The notes under the pieces: generated by a model
The model's database searches: none
Told to the model about the DNA's origin: nothing
Seen by the model: the letters and a program-made list of their open reading frames with translations, nothing else
Assembly: GCA_964347995.1 (NCBI GenBank)
Contig: CAYGBA010000006.1
Location: forward strand, 1-39,181
Origin: GCA-020348365 sp964347995
Lineage (GTDB): Archaea > Thermoproteota > Bathyarchaeia > Bathyarchaeales > Bathyarchaeaceae
Length of the DNA stretch: 39,181 nucleotides
Reading direction: 5' to 3'
Program-made: the position numbers and the translations under genes
Part shown: piece after piece, positions 29,686 to 37,914 of the stretch
Numbering within the stretch: the stretch's first letter is position 1
Layout of the letters: each line of letters begins with the position of its first letter

Positions 29686-31689
29686 CTACCTGGCGTAGGC
29701 TATCTCGTCTACGGCTTCTGGATTCCTGAGCGTAGAGAGGTCTCCTAGTGGCGCTCCCAGCACTCGGGCTCTTACAACTCTTCTCATTATCTTTCCGCTT
29801 CGGGTCTTCGGCACATCGCCTACAAACCAGATTTCGTCAGGTCTAGCTAGCTTGCCCATCTCGTGAGCCACGTGTTCCCTCAACTCGCTTCTTAGCTTAT
29901 CGGTTGGCTCCACGCCTTCTTTCAAGACGACGAAGCCGACGATTGACTCTCCCTTTATTTCGTGTGGCTTTCCGATCGCAACAGCCTCAGCCACTTTATC
30001 GTGGCTGACTAGAGCCGACTCAACCTCGTAGTTGCCTATTCTGTGTCCCGCAACCTTGAGTATATCGTCTGCTCTTCCCTGAATCCAGAGGTATCCATCC
30101 TCGTCTTTTCTGGCCTTGTCGCCGGTGAGGTACATGTGCGGTAGCTTGCTCCAATATGTCTTCACGTACCTTTCCGGAGCCTTGTAGAGTCCTCTCAACA
30201 TTGCTGGCCACGGCGTGAGAAGATAGAGGTCACCACCGCCTTTCTCAACAGGCTTACCATCCTCATCATATATTTCAGCGGTGAAGCCTGGCAGGGCCTT
30301 CGTGGCGCAACCTGGCTTAAGTGGGGTGATGGGTAACGGTGATATGACGAATGATCCTGTTTCGGTTTGCCACCAGGTGTCCATTATTTGACAGCGTTCT
30401 CGGCCTACGTGTTTGTAGTACCACATCCAAGCCTCTGGATTGATGGTCTCGCCCACAGTTCCTAGCAACCTTAGGCATGAAAGATCATGCTTTTCTGCCC
30501 ATTTTTCTCCGTATCTCATGTGCATCCGAATGGCCGTGGGCGAAGTATAGAATATTGTCACGCCGTATTTTTCCACCATTCTCCACCATCGGTCTGGTTG
30601 AGGATAGTCTGGCGAACCCTCATAGATCACTGAGGTGGTTCCTAGGATCAATGGCGCGTAGACGATGTAGCTGTGTCCGGTGACCCATCCTATGTCTGCG
30701 GCGCACCAGTATATGTCTTCGTCTTTTATGTCGAAGACCCACTTCAGGGTAAGGGCTGTTCCAGCGGCGTATCCTCCATGGGCGCAGAGTACTCCTTTTG
30801 GTTCTCCGGTTGTGCCAGAAGTGTATAGAATATAGAGAGTGTCGTTAGCATCCAGCTTCTCAGTTTCGCATTCAGCCGACTGCCCTTCGGTTATGGCGTG
30901 CCACCAGCGGTCTCTCTCTTCTTTCCAGTGAATTTCTTCTCCGGTATGTTTGTAGACAATCACATTCTTGATGGCAGGCACTTTCCTAACTGCCTCGTCT
31001 GCCTGTTCCTTCAACTGAATAGTCTTTCCACGCCTGTAAAAGCTGTCACAGGTAATCAGGACTTTTGCTCCTGCATCTGTTATTCTCTTCTGTAGTCCTC
31101 CAACGCTGAAGCCTGAGAAGACAACGCTGTGGATGGCTCCGATCTTTGCGCATGCCAGCATTGAGATTGGAAGTTCCGGGATCATGGGGAGATAGATTCC
31201 AACTCTGTCGCCTTTTTTGACCCCGCTACTTTTCAGTCCATTGGCGAGTTTGTTTACCTCTACGTAAAGGTCCCGATAGGTGAGCTTTCTGACGCCTCCT
31301 GGCTCGCCTTCAAAAATGTAGGCAACTTTGTTTTTGCGGTAGGTTTTTACGTGTTTGTCTAGGGCGTCGTGTACGATGTTGTGTTTGGCATCCAGAAACC
31401 ATTTAGCGTATGGTTCCTTCCACTCAAGAACCTTGCTGGGAGGTTTGTACCACTCTACGACGTCCTTCGCTACCTCGCCCCAGAACCATTCCAGATCCTT
31501 CGCCTTCTCACGTAGCGCATCATAACTCTCTATTCCGTGTTCATCCATCCATTTCTTAACATTAGTCTGTTCAACAAATTCTTCAGACGGGCTAAAAACT
31601 CTCTTCTCTTTTAGCAGAACATCGATAGCTGAACTTTCTGCCAACTCTTCAACAACCTTGCAAATTTTGTTAAGCGCTCTTGCAGACAT
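29686..31689 (-). CDS. acsA: Acetyl-CoA synthetase, AMP-forming
   Basis: A 667-residue AMP-forming acetate-CoA ligase, full length. The adenylation P-loop reads YTSGTTGEPKG (about residues 289-299); the acetate-pocket motif DTWWQTETG carries the second Trp that in characterised enzymes restricts the pocket to acetate; the C-terminal catalytic Lys is in SGKIMRR near residue 633. YLTGDKA and the hinge GRADDILKVAGHRIG are present. It activates acetate to acetyl-CoA through acetyl-AMP at the cost of two ATP equivalents. ATG 31689 lies about 30 bases from a CTTATACTC TATA-like site that touches the stop of satP, so it is probably leaderless with its own promoter. The upstream neighbour is an acetate transporter. 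Confidence 0.95.
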   Translation of the reverse strand: MSARALNKICKVVEELAESSAIDVLLKEKRVFSPSEEFVEQTNVKKWMDEHGIESYDALREKAKDLEWFWGEVAKDVVEWYKPPSKVLEWKEPYAKWFLDAKHNIVHDALDKHVKTYRKNKVAYIFEGEPGGVRKLTYRDLYVEVNKLANGLKSSGVKKGDRVGIYLPMIPELPISMLACAKIGAIHSVVFSGFSVGGLQKRITDAGAKVLITCDSFYRRGKTIQLKEQADEAVRKVPAIKNVIVYKHTGEEIHWKEERDRWWHAITEGQSAECETEKLDANDTLYILYTSGTTGEPKGVLCAHGGYAAGTALTLKWVFDIKDEDIYWCAADIGWVTGHSYIVYAPLILGTTSVIYEGSPDYPQPDRWWRMVEKYGVTIFYTSPTAIRMHMRYGEKWAEKHDLSCLRLLGTVGETINPEAWMWYYKHVGRERCQIMDTWWQTETGSFVISPLPITPLKPGCATKALPGFTAEIYDEDGKPVEKGGGDLYLLTPWPAMLRGLYKAPERYVKTYWSKLPHMYLTGDKARKDEDGYLWIQGRADDILKVAGHRIGNYEVESALVSHDKVAEAVAIGKPHEIKGESIVGFVVLKEGVEPTDKLRSELREHVAHEMGKLARPDEIWFVGDVPKTRSGKIMRRVVRARVLGAPLGDLSTLRNPEAVDEIAYAR

Positions 31690-31740
31690 AAAAACGTTTC
31701 TTTCAATTAATTGCGGATGGAGTATAAGCCAGCGTCAATC

Positions 31741-32316
31741 TTACACTGGAAATATTGTTTTCCCGTAGGTCTCATTTGCAATTTCTGCCGTTGCCAGGTA
31801 GATTGCGCTGAACCCGCAGAAGATTCCTTCGTAACCCGCAATCATCGTCACAAGAAGTCCTATTGCTTCATCGACTGTGGCTAGTGTTTTGCCGATGGCC
31901 AACAAAAAGAACAGCAGAGTCAACGTTATAAAGACAACTTGAAGGGCTCTATTCGCTTTGAAAGTGGATAGAGTCATCAGCGCCGTGAATAAGCCCCACG
32001 TGGCCAAGTATGCAGCCATAGCATTTGCTGAGGGAGCCCCAAACCATCCCAAGACTGGAAAGACCTCGATAGCCACAAGTGAAATCCAGAACAAACCGAA
32101 GGAGCTGAACGCGGTTGCGCCAAATGTGTTTCCCTTCTTCATCTCCCACATCCCAGCGAAGATCTGGGCCAATCCTCCATAGAAAATCCCCATGGACAAG
32201 ATCATTCCCATGCCTGATCCGTCAATCAAACCTGCGTTGTGCAGATTCAGCAACACTGTGGTCATCCCGAAACCCATCAACCCTAGTGGAGCTGGATTCG
32301 CGAGTTCGTCGTTCAC
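31741..32316 (-). CDS. GPR1/FUN34/YaaH (SatP) family acetate transporter
   Basis: 191 residues with six membrane helices. The family signature N-P-A-P-L-G-L-M-G-F-G-M-T-T opens the protein, followed by MGIFYGGLAQIFAGMWEMKKGNTFGATAF, which contains the second conserved block (F-Y-G-G-L-x-Q, G-x-T-F-G). It moves acetate or short carboxylates across the membrane. GTG 32316 is preceded by GGAG nine bases upstream, and a TATA box lies about 55 bases ahead. The next gene on the strand is acs, 51 bases away, giving an acetate uptake-activation pair. Confidence 0.92.
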   Translation of the reverse strand: MNDELANPAPLGLMGFGMTTVLLNLHNAGLIDGSGMGMILSMGIFYGGLAQIFAGMWEMKKGNTFGATAFSSFGLFWISLVAIEVFPVLGWFGAPSANAMAAYLATWGLFTALMTLSTFKANRALQVVFITLTLLFFLLAIGKTLATVDEAIGLLVTMIAGYEGIFCGFSAIYLATAEIANETYGKTIFPV

Positions 32317-32367
32317 GACTTTCGTCTCCTCTACACTTTTGAAGAGAGACCGCGTAGTCTGCTGGGA

Positions 32368-32376
32368 GATATATTT
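32368..32376 (-). promoter_or_regulatory. TATA box for satP
   Basis: The minus strand reads AAATATATC with an A-rich stretch just upstream. Initiation near 32345 gives a leader of about 28 bases containing GGAG ahead of GTG 32316. Confidence 0.5.
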
Positions 32377-32457
32377 TTTGCTATTGACAGCCTGTTAACT
32401 TTATCCATGAAAGCGCGCAGAAATTGCTGTCCTAGTCAGTTTTGAAGGTCCAAGATT

Positions 32458-33561
32458 CTAGGGATAGAATCTTCTAACTGTGCGTGGGAAGGGAATGGCC
32501 TCCATTATGTTTTCTAAGTTGAGCATCCAAGCAATTAGCCGCTCGACTCCCAGCCCGAAGCCGGTGTGCGGAACCGTCCCGTATTTTCTGAGGTCGATGT
32601 ACCAATCGTAGTCTTCCTCTCTCAGGCCGAACTCTTCTATTCTCTCAATCAGTTCCTTTTTGTCGTCGATTCTGGCACCGCCGGTGGTGAGTTCGCCTAT
32701 CCTCGGAACGATGAGGTCCGCAGACATGACGAGTTTTGGGTTTTCTCTGTAAGCTTTGCAGTANNNNNNNNNNNNNNNNNNNNNNNNNNNNNNNNNNNNN
32801 NNNNNNNNNNNNNNNNNNNNNNNNNNNNNNNNNNNNNNNNNNNNNNNNNNNNNNNNNNNNNNNATCGTTGTGAACGCTTCTTCTGCCTCAGCATGCCAGT
32901 ACTCCGTGAGATGCCTTATTGTTCTGCTCTTTTCAGCCCTGAACGAAGGCGCTATGCAGTAAATTTTCTCCAGTGAGTATATCTGAGCCTCTAGGTGTAG
33001 CTGAGCGCTCTGAGTGAGGTACAGGTCTCTGTCGAAATATTTTAGTCCAAATAGTGTGGCTCCGCCCTCACAGGCGCTCGATATGAACATTGGCGGCGAA
33101 ACTTCGAAGAAACCTCTTTCTCTGAAGAAATCGTCTATGAACCTAAGCGTCTCGCTTCTTACCTTCATAATTGTTGTTAGTTTTCGGCTTCTCAGCCAGA
33201 GGTGGCGAACATCGCGTAGAAACTCTTTGCTCTGGTCCTTGGTTATCGGAAATGTTTCGGCCAAACCTACTATTTTGAACTCGTCAGCCGATATCTCATA
33301 ACCCCCAGGGGCGCGTTCATCTCTCTTAATGGTTCCACGTAGCGTCACCGAGGATTCGATGGTCACCCTTTCAGCCTCAGCCCAGGCCGGGCTTTCGCTC
33401 TTTACAATGGCTTGAATGATGCCCGTAGCGTCTCTTACAATGATGAAGATGGTGTTCTTGCTCTCCCTCTTCCGATAAACCCAACCTCTAACGCTGACGT
33501 GCTCATCTACGCAACGGCCCTCCAAGATATCCTCGACAGATGTAAAAGACATGGTCACCAT
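32458..33561 (-). CDS. asnS: Asparaginyl-tRNA synthetase, interrupted by an assembly gap
   Basis: A class IIb synthetase that charges tRNA(Asn). The N-terminal OB-fold anticodon-binding domain (VSVRGWVYRKRESKN) is followed by GLAETFPITKDQSKEFLRDVRHLWLRS, typical of AsnRS. Motif 1 has FFEVSPPMF; motif 2 has FRAEKSRTIRHLTEYWH; motif 3 reads GFGLGVERL. The frame runs across 100 N (32764-32863). From the normal AsnRS layout, about 90-100 residues belong between the flanks, more than the 34 codons shown, so the gap is probably near 300 bases and simply padded. ATG 33561 or internal ATG 33552 could start; a TATA-like GCTTATATG lies near 33580-33588. Direct Asn charging complements GatDE-based Gln-tRNA formation. 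Confidence 0.9.
   Translation of the reverse strand: MVTMSFTSVEDILEGRCVDEHVSVRGWVYRKRESKNTIFIIVRDATGIIQAIVKSESPAWAEAERVTIESSVTLRGTIKRDERAPGGYEISADEFKIVGLAETFPITKDQSKEFLRDVRHLWLRSRKLTTIMKVRSETLRFIDDFFRERGFFEVSPPMFISSACEGGATLFGLKYFDRDLYLTQSAQLHLEAQIYSLEKIYCIAPSFRAEKSRTIRHLTEYWHAEAEEAFTTXXXXXXXXXXXXXXXXXXXXXXXXXXXXXXXXXXYCKAYRENPKLVMSADLIVPRIGELTTGGARIDDKKELIERIEEFGLREEDYDWYIDLRKYGTVPHTGFGLGVERLIAWMLNLENIMEAIPFPRTVRRFYP
32764..32863. other. Assembly gap of 100 N inside asnS
   Basis: Exactly 100 N, the conventional placeholder for a gap of unknown length. It removes the segment between motif 2 and the K-x-x-Y region of asnS. Confidence 0.98.
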
Positions 33562-33665
33562 CCTTTTACTCTAGACTTCGGCATATAAGCCTAAAATACT
33601 TACTTGCGTCGCCTCTATCCATCTGTTTTGCGTGCACACACGATTCCCTTTTCATGCGTCCAACT

Positions 33666-34493
33666 CTAGGGAAACTTTGGTTTTATGGCTCTTGTTGTGC
33701 ATTCGTCGACGCATTTCAGGCAGTATATGCATTCGGGATCGGCGAACTTCTCCCATGGCAACTCGAGGATGCGAATCTTCATGGGGCACACTTCGACGCA
33801 TTTGCGGCAGCCGTCCTTGGTGCATCTCACTGGGTCTCTCTTCAAGCCGAGGAAGCTGAAGCGGTTCAGGATGGCCAAGAGCGCCCCGTGAGGACAGGCG
33901 TATCGGCACCAGCCTCTTGGGATGTACGCCGTCAGAACTAGGAATGCTCCTAGTATGAAGAGTCGGGCCCAGAGAAGCGGGGATGCCAGCAGGTTTTCAA
34001 CGGCTACACCATACCATGCCTTAAAGACAATTCTTGGCAGGATGGCGAAGAGCGTGTCAGACGGACTTAAGGCGTTGAATGGCGCTGGAGCGAAGACGCC
34101 TATGGCGCTCTTGTAGCTCTCGCCAATCCCCATGGCCAACGATGCGGCGAGGGTTCCGCTGACAAGCAGCGTGGCTGCTAGAAGGAAGTATTTGACGTTG
34201 ATCATGCTCTGATGGGTTCTNNNNNNNNNNNNNNNNNNNNNNNNNNNNNNNNNNNNNNNNNNNNNNNNNNNNNNNNNNNNNNNNNNNNNNNNNNNNNNNN
34301 NNNNNNNNNNNNNNNNNNNNCCGAAGACTGTGGCGCTGAACAGCACGAAGGAAATAAGCTGGATGGTCTTTCGTGCCGTTTCTATCCTGAAGATAGTGTT
34401 CTTGATGTGAAGTGTCGCTTCTCTGGCTTTGACCAATGCCTTGCTGTTCTCCTGTTGATGTTTTCGGTTCCTAAAAATCATATTTGGTTTCAT
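33666..34493 (-). CDS. NapH-like polyferredoxin membrane protein, interrupted by an assembly gap
   Basis: A membrane protein with several helices and a C-terminal ferredoxin. After the gap come helices around FLLAATLLVSGTLAASLAMG and LFILGAFLVLTAYI, then the NapH-type motif WCRYACPHGALL and RFSFLGLKRD, then two 4Fe-4S sites: CTKDGCRKCVEVCP and CIYCLKCVDEC. Such proteins carry electrons between quinone or membrane donors and soluble partners. The first Cys motif (C-x3-C-P) expected after helix 1 would fall in the 100 N gap (34221-34320). The N-terminal 57 residues before the gap contain helix 1 (RKTIQLISFVLFSATVF) and may not be fully in register. The partner is not in the window. Confidence 0.8.
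   Translation of the reverse strand: MKPNMIFRNRKHQQENSKALVKAREATLHIKNTIFRIETARKTIQLISFVLFSATVFXXXXXXXXXXXXXXXXXXXXXXXXXXXXXXXXXXRTHQSMINVKYFLLAATLLVSGTLAASLAMGIGESYKSAIGVFAPAPFNALSPSDTLFAILPRIVFKAWYGVAVENLLASPLLWARLFILGAFLVLTAYIPRGWCRYACPHGALLAILNRFSFLGLKRDPVRCTKDGCRKCVEVCPMKIRILELPWEKFADPECIYCLKCVDECTTRAIKPKFP
34221..34320. other. Assembly gap of 100 N inside the NapH-like gene
   Basis: Exactly 100 N, a placeholder for unknown length. The sequence on either side reads in one frame on the minus strand, but true spacing is unknown. Confidence 0.98.
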
Positions 34494-34534
34494 AAAAGGT
34501 TTTCATCGATTTTGTAATTATCAACCTGCAAAAA

Positions 34535-35818
34535 TCACATGAAATCCGTTATGTTTACTTGATTGACCCTTTCCACATGCCTCTTTTCCATTTCTTCATC
34601 AAAAATCAGCAGTTGACCGTAAACGCCGTCATAGCCGGGTATGACTTCAGCTTTTTCCTCTCGGACACGAACAACTGCTTCTGCCATCTTCGGATCAACG
34701 ATCTCAGCCATTTCTTCCTGTGGAGCGTCTATCAGCACCGTATATTCGTCGCCGAACTTCTTGACAAGCTTGTTATATTCGCTCCAGACGCCTTGTGCTC
34801 CAGCATAGGTGACGTCCAAAACTGTCTTTATGATCTCTGAGAGGGGCAGCAAGCGCATGTATCCTGGAGCTCCTTCCGGTCTAAAGCCTAGGGGGCGATC
34901 TGCCAGTTCCTCGACTCGCTGCTCCACGCCCTTTGTGAGTTTTCTCCGGCAGACGGGGCATATGCTTCCGAATTTTGCAGCTTCTTCAGGCGACAGTGAG
35001 ACGTTGCAGTTTCGGTGGCCTGTCCAGTGGTACTTTCCGTAGGCTGGATTGGTCTCGATGGTGAACTTGAACTGTTCTGGATTGTTATTGCGGATGGCGT
35101 CAACAACCTCGTGGTATGTCAGCTGTTGGAGCTTGAAGACGTTGGCTTCTCTCCCGATTCTCCACGGCCAAGGGCTGTGGCTGTCACTATTTGAAATTAG
35201 GGCATATTTGTCTAGCGCGCTTAGGCGCCAGTTCATTGGTGGATCTGAGGAGAGGCCTGTTTCTATGGCGAAGATGTGTTTCGTCATGTCTTCGTAGCAG
35301 TCTTCGATGCGGTCGAAGCCGCTGAAGGCGCCGAATAGGCTGAACCATGGCGTCCAGGCGTGGGCGGGTATTACGACGTTCTTGTCTGAGGCCTCCATCA
35401 CTTCTTCTACGAGCTGTGGTGCGCTCATGTTTAGTGTGGGTCTGCCGTCGACGGTGAGGTCGCCGTATCGTGCCAGTCGTTCATTGATTTGAAGAGCCGT
35501 TTCGAGGCTGGGCGTTAGGATGACGTGGTGAATTTTTTTGATGTCGCCCTCGTGGGTGAAGACGGTGGAGACTTCGGCGGTTATCATGTAGTGGACTGGA
35601 GAAGTGGGGTCTTTGGCGTATCTGTAGAGGTTTGTGTCTGGGATTTCAGCTAGTTCTTCGTTCAGTTCTTTGAGCCATTTTGGGTGTGTGAAGTCTCCTG
35701 TGCCGACGAGGTTGAGGCCTTTGAGGTGTGCGAAGCGGGTGATTTCGCCTATGGTCATCTTTTCGCTTGTGGCGCGGCTGTATTTGCTGTGGATGTGGAG
35801 GTCAGCGATCACCCTCAA
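34535..35818 (-). CDS. endoQ: Endonuclease Q (EndoQ), deaminated-base repair
   Basis: 427 residues, the length of archaeal EndoQ, which cuts 5' of uracil, hypoxanthine, xanthine and abasic sites. The PHP domain opens with DLHIHSKYSR (D6, H8, H10) and continues with metal ligands in TGDFTHPKW, ITAEVST, HHVIL, PAHAWTPWFS and NSDSHSPWPWRIG. A zinc-binding insert with Cys residues in HRNCN and CPVCRRK follows (about residues 268-292), then the C-terminal helical domain. The last eight residues are Q-V-N-I-T-D-F-M, like a PCNA-binding box; Thermococcus EndoQ is known to work with PCNA. ATG 35818 is a clean start. It follows a small hidden ORF on the same strand. Confidence 0.93.
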   Translation of the reverse strand: MRVIADLHIHSKYSRATSEKMTIGEITRFAHLKGLNLVGTGDFTHPKWLKELNEELAEIPDTNLYRYAKDPTSPVHYMITAEVSTVFTHEGDIKKIHHVILTPSLETALQINERLARYGDLTVDGRPTLNMSAPQLVEEVMEASDKNVVIPAHAWTPWFSLFGAFSGFDRIEDCYEDMTKHIFAIETGLSSDPPMNWRLSALDKYALISNSDSHSPWPWRIGREANVFKLQQLTYHEVVDAIRNNNPEQFKFTIETNPAYGKYHWTGHRNCNVSLSPEEAAKFGSICPVCRRKLTKGVEQRVEELADRPLGFRPEGAPGYMRLLPLSEIIKTVLDVTYAGAQGVWSEYNKLVKKFGDEYTVLIDAPQEEMAEIVDPKMAEAVVRVREEKAEVIPGYDGVYGQLLIFDEEMEKRHVERVNQVNITDFM

Positions 35819-35851
35819 GTTTCTCCGCCGACCCTCAAGTTCTTGGAGCTT

Positions 35852-36016
35852 TCACTTCCGCTTCCTGAAGAACAGCAGACGGTCTTTTTTGCAGACATAT
35901 TCAAAGCCAACTTCAAGGAAATCCTTTATTTCTTCTGATTCTTTAGCTATTCTAACGTGGAACTCTTCAGGTTTTCCCTTGTTGCATGAGGCGTGAGGAG
36001 CCGGACCGATGATCAT
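35852..36016 (-). CDS. Short Cys-containing ORF, start unresolved
   Basis: 54 codons from ATG 36016 to TGA 35852, reading M-I-I-G-P-A-P-H-A-S-C-N-K-G-K-P-E-E-F, then a charged helix with IAKESEEIKDFLEVGFEYVC and a basic tail K-R-K. The frame stays open a further 26 codons upstream and holds C-T-S-C-A-T-C-K-K-W-L-E-N-N-A-G, a Cys motif that looks like genuine protein, but it meets TAA at 36095-36097 with no ATG, GTG or TTG on the way. The true start may use an unusual codon (ATA at 36089-36091), or a frameshift may have cut it off. It lies directly upstream of endoQ (33-base gap). Function unknown. Confidence 0.5.
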   Translation of the reverse strand: MIIGPAPHASCNKGKPEEFHVRIAKESEEIKDFLEVGFEYVCKKDRLLFFRKRK

Positions 36017-36175
36017 CCCGGCATTATTTTCAAGCCATTTCTTGCATGTCGCACAACTCGTGCAGAGAAGAAAGCTAGTCTTCTTCGATATTCGTTATGA
36101 ATAACTAGAATTCCATTAATAGTGAATGCGGAAGGATTCGAAACGTGCATATAAGCTTTTTAAAGAAGACGAACT

Positions 36176-36871
36176 TCAGTTAGAAGCTTTAGGCTCTAGA
36201 TTAAGGATGCTTTCAAGGTTGAAGTCTCTGAAGTCGATGTGACGATTATTTGTCACATGTCTATCAAAGATTTCCTTGTCCGAAGGCGCTTCAATGAAAT
36301 ACAGGTTACAGAGTCGCATTTTGAATTCTTCCTTTTCCCTTCTGTTTGTAATCTTTCCATCTAGAATTCCTTCAAGAATCTTGTTGCCTACGTATCCTTT
36401 CATAAGATCCATCAGGATATGAGCCCATCTGCGAAACCTAGCACAAAGTATCGAATAGAATCTAACACTCTGATCATCTGATACCAAGTCTAGGTCTCGA
36501 TAGTTGAGGTTTATTCTCATCATTTCAGTCAATGGATCAACTTCTTGCCTTCCCAAACCTTTGAGTTCGGTTTTGTCAACTTCACCCGTCTCTTTTATTC
36601 TTGTGTAGATGCGATCTTCCTTAGAAATCTCCTGAAAGGGTTCAAACTTTGAAAGATCGATTCCATAGACGTATTTAGAAGCAACAAAAAGAAAGGTGCG
36701 TTCTGCTTTTCCTCTCTTGACCCTCCAGGGAAATAGTATGTCGTTTGCCATGTATAAACGTCTGACAGCAGCATTAAGTTGCTTAAGATTTTGGATATCA
36801 CTAAATAAAAACATGAAAGCTACCTCTCTGGCAGCTTCTTTCTTCCTCTCTATCATGGAGCCTTCAATCAT
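36176..36871 (-). CDS. Hypothetical protein, 231 aa
   Basis: A soluble, charged, probably mostly helical protein that I do not recognise. Distinct features: many acidic and basic residues throughout, FLFSDIQNLKQLNAAVRRLY near residues 20-40, FRRWAHILMDLMKGYVGNKILEGILDGK around 140-170, and a C-terminal RHVTNNRHIDFRDFNLESIL. No signal peptide, membrane helix or metal-binding cluster is visible. ATG 36871 has AGTGAGATC directly ahead of it, a fair match to the anti-SD. It stands alone, upstream of the small ORF and endoQ on the same strand, with a gap of about 150 bases. Confidence 0.65.
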   Translation of the reverse strand: MIEGSMIERKKEAAREVAFMFLFSDIQNLKQLNAAVRRLYMANDILFPWRVKRGKAERTFLFVASKYVYGIDLSKFEPFQEISKEDRIYTRIKETGEVDKTELKGLGRQEVDPLTEMMRINLNYRDLDLVSDDQSVRFYSILCARFRRWAHILMDLMKGYVGNKILEGILDGKITNRREKEEFKMRLCNLYFIEAPSDKEIFDRHVTNNRHIDFRDFNLESILNLEPKASN

Positions 36872-36966
36872 GATCTCACTTGCGAAATCATATTAGGAAA
36901 CCTGTCCGTTCTACACTTCTCAGGGACACGTATTCTATCTCGAGATTAGTTTCCATTAACACCCTT

Positions 36967-37590
36967 CTATACGTTTGAATCTTCGCTTCCTTCTCCCATG
37001 TACTTTTCAAAGACTTTCTCCCAGTCGATTTTGAGCATTGCAATGAGTAGGATTGTCAGCAGAGCAGTGGTAATTATGGAGGTGATGATTGTTCCGACAA
37101 AACCGCTTTCGCCGAATAGGATGGATAGTACGTCGCCATAGAGTTGACCTCCATAGGCCAGAATGGCGCACATGAGCAATTTGCCTAGAACGCTTGGGAT
37201 AAAGGCTCTGACAAAGCTGTATCGTAGTATTCCTAGGGGAATGAAGAGGAGGTCGTCGGGCAGGGGGGTTAGGGCGAAGAGGAAAACCGTGATGGGGCCG
37301 TAGCGGTTGAAGAGTCTGATCATGTAGTTCATTTTTCTTTGGCGCTCTTCGCTTATGGCGGATCGTCCGTAGTAGCCTATTACGTATCCTGAGAGTTCGC
37401 CGATGGCAGAGCCGAGGCCGCCGGCGGCGGTGAGGAGGAGGGGGTTCCATTCAGGATTCATACCTAGGTAGAGTATGACTAGGGTGTAGGGTATGGGGAT
37501 GATTATGGAGGCGGTGCCGACGAAGCTGACTAGGAAGACTCCGAGGTATCTGAATTGGAGCAGATAATTTATCCAGTCGGCAGGCTGCAA
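36967..37590 (-). CDS. VTT-domain (DedA/SNARE-associated type) membrane protein
   Basis: 207 residues of the VTT/DedA-like superfamily, membrane proteins linked to lipid scrambling or transport. It has about five hydrophobic segments, with the re-entrant loops marked by IIPIPYTLVILYLG and by the signature LTPLPDDLLFIPLGILRY. The glycine-rich AAGGLGSAIGELSGYVIGYYG precedes an amphipathic segment. The C-terminal helix (IITTALLTILLIAML) leads into a charged tail. The start is TTG 37590. Upstream, a TTATAG near 37640 is a TATA candidate. A Pro/Arg/His-rich frame inside the gene is only a shadow. Confidence 0.85.
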   Translation of the reverse strand: MQPADWINYLLQFRYLGVFLVSFVGTASIIIPIPYTLVILYLGMNPEWNPLLLTAAGGLGSAIGELSGYVIGYYGRSAISEERQRKMNYMIRLFNRYGPITVFLFALTPLPDDLLFIPLGILRYSFVRAFIPSVLGKLLMCAILAYGGQLYGDVLSILFGESGFVGTIITSIITTALLTILLIAMLKIDWEKVFEKYMGEGSEDSNV

Positions 37591-37914
37591 ATATGCTCTC
37601 TCTTTTTGTGTGTTCTGTGGTTCTGTGCGCTTAAGCGTTGCTATAACATACTGCTAACTCGGAGTGGCGATCTAAATATCAATCTGGCCGTAGTTTTTTA
37701 CAGAAGCTAGGTTTCAACAGTTAATTGCCGTTGGGCTCCAAATAACACGGAACCCATTCATGCATGCTAGCTGAGTGCTTTATTAGGCTTGAGCTTGCTA
37801 TGCCCGCAGAATAATAGAAGAGCGATTTTGAGCACATAGTAGTCTACACGAAGAAAATGCTTGCATAAGACCTATAAAGAAGACAAAGCATTTTTTATTA
37901 TAGATGAATGAACT
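37591..37914. other. Divergent intergenic region, promoters only
   Basis: About 320 bases between the VTT gene (minus) and the exported-protein gene (plus). Apart from the TATA candidates described separately, I see no ORF, tRNA or repeat array. Confidence 0.5.
37872..37879 (+). promoter_or_regulatory. TATA box for the 37915 gene
   Basis: CTATAAAG lies 36-43 bases ahead of ATG 37915; a T-rich second candidate (TTTTTATTATA, 37892-37902) is closer. Initiation near 37902 from the first would leave a leader of about 13 bases. Confidence 0.45.

Noticed and set aside
33652..33909. 85-aa frame at the 3' end of the NapH-like gene
   Set aside because: Shifted frame over the ferredoxin cysteines; the main frame carries the real C-x2-C-x2-C motifs.
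37007..37450. 147-aa Pro/Arg/His-rich frame
   Set aside because: Out-of-frame shadow inside the VTT-domain gene, with composition unlike any neighbour.
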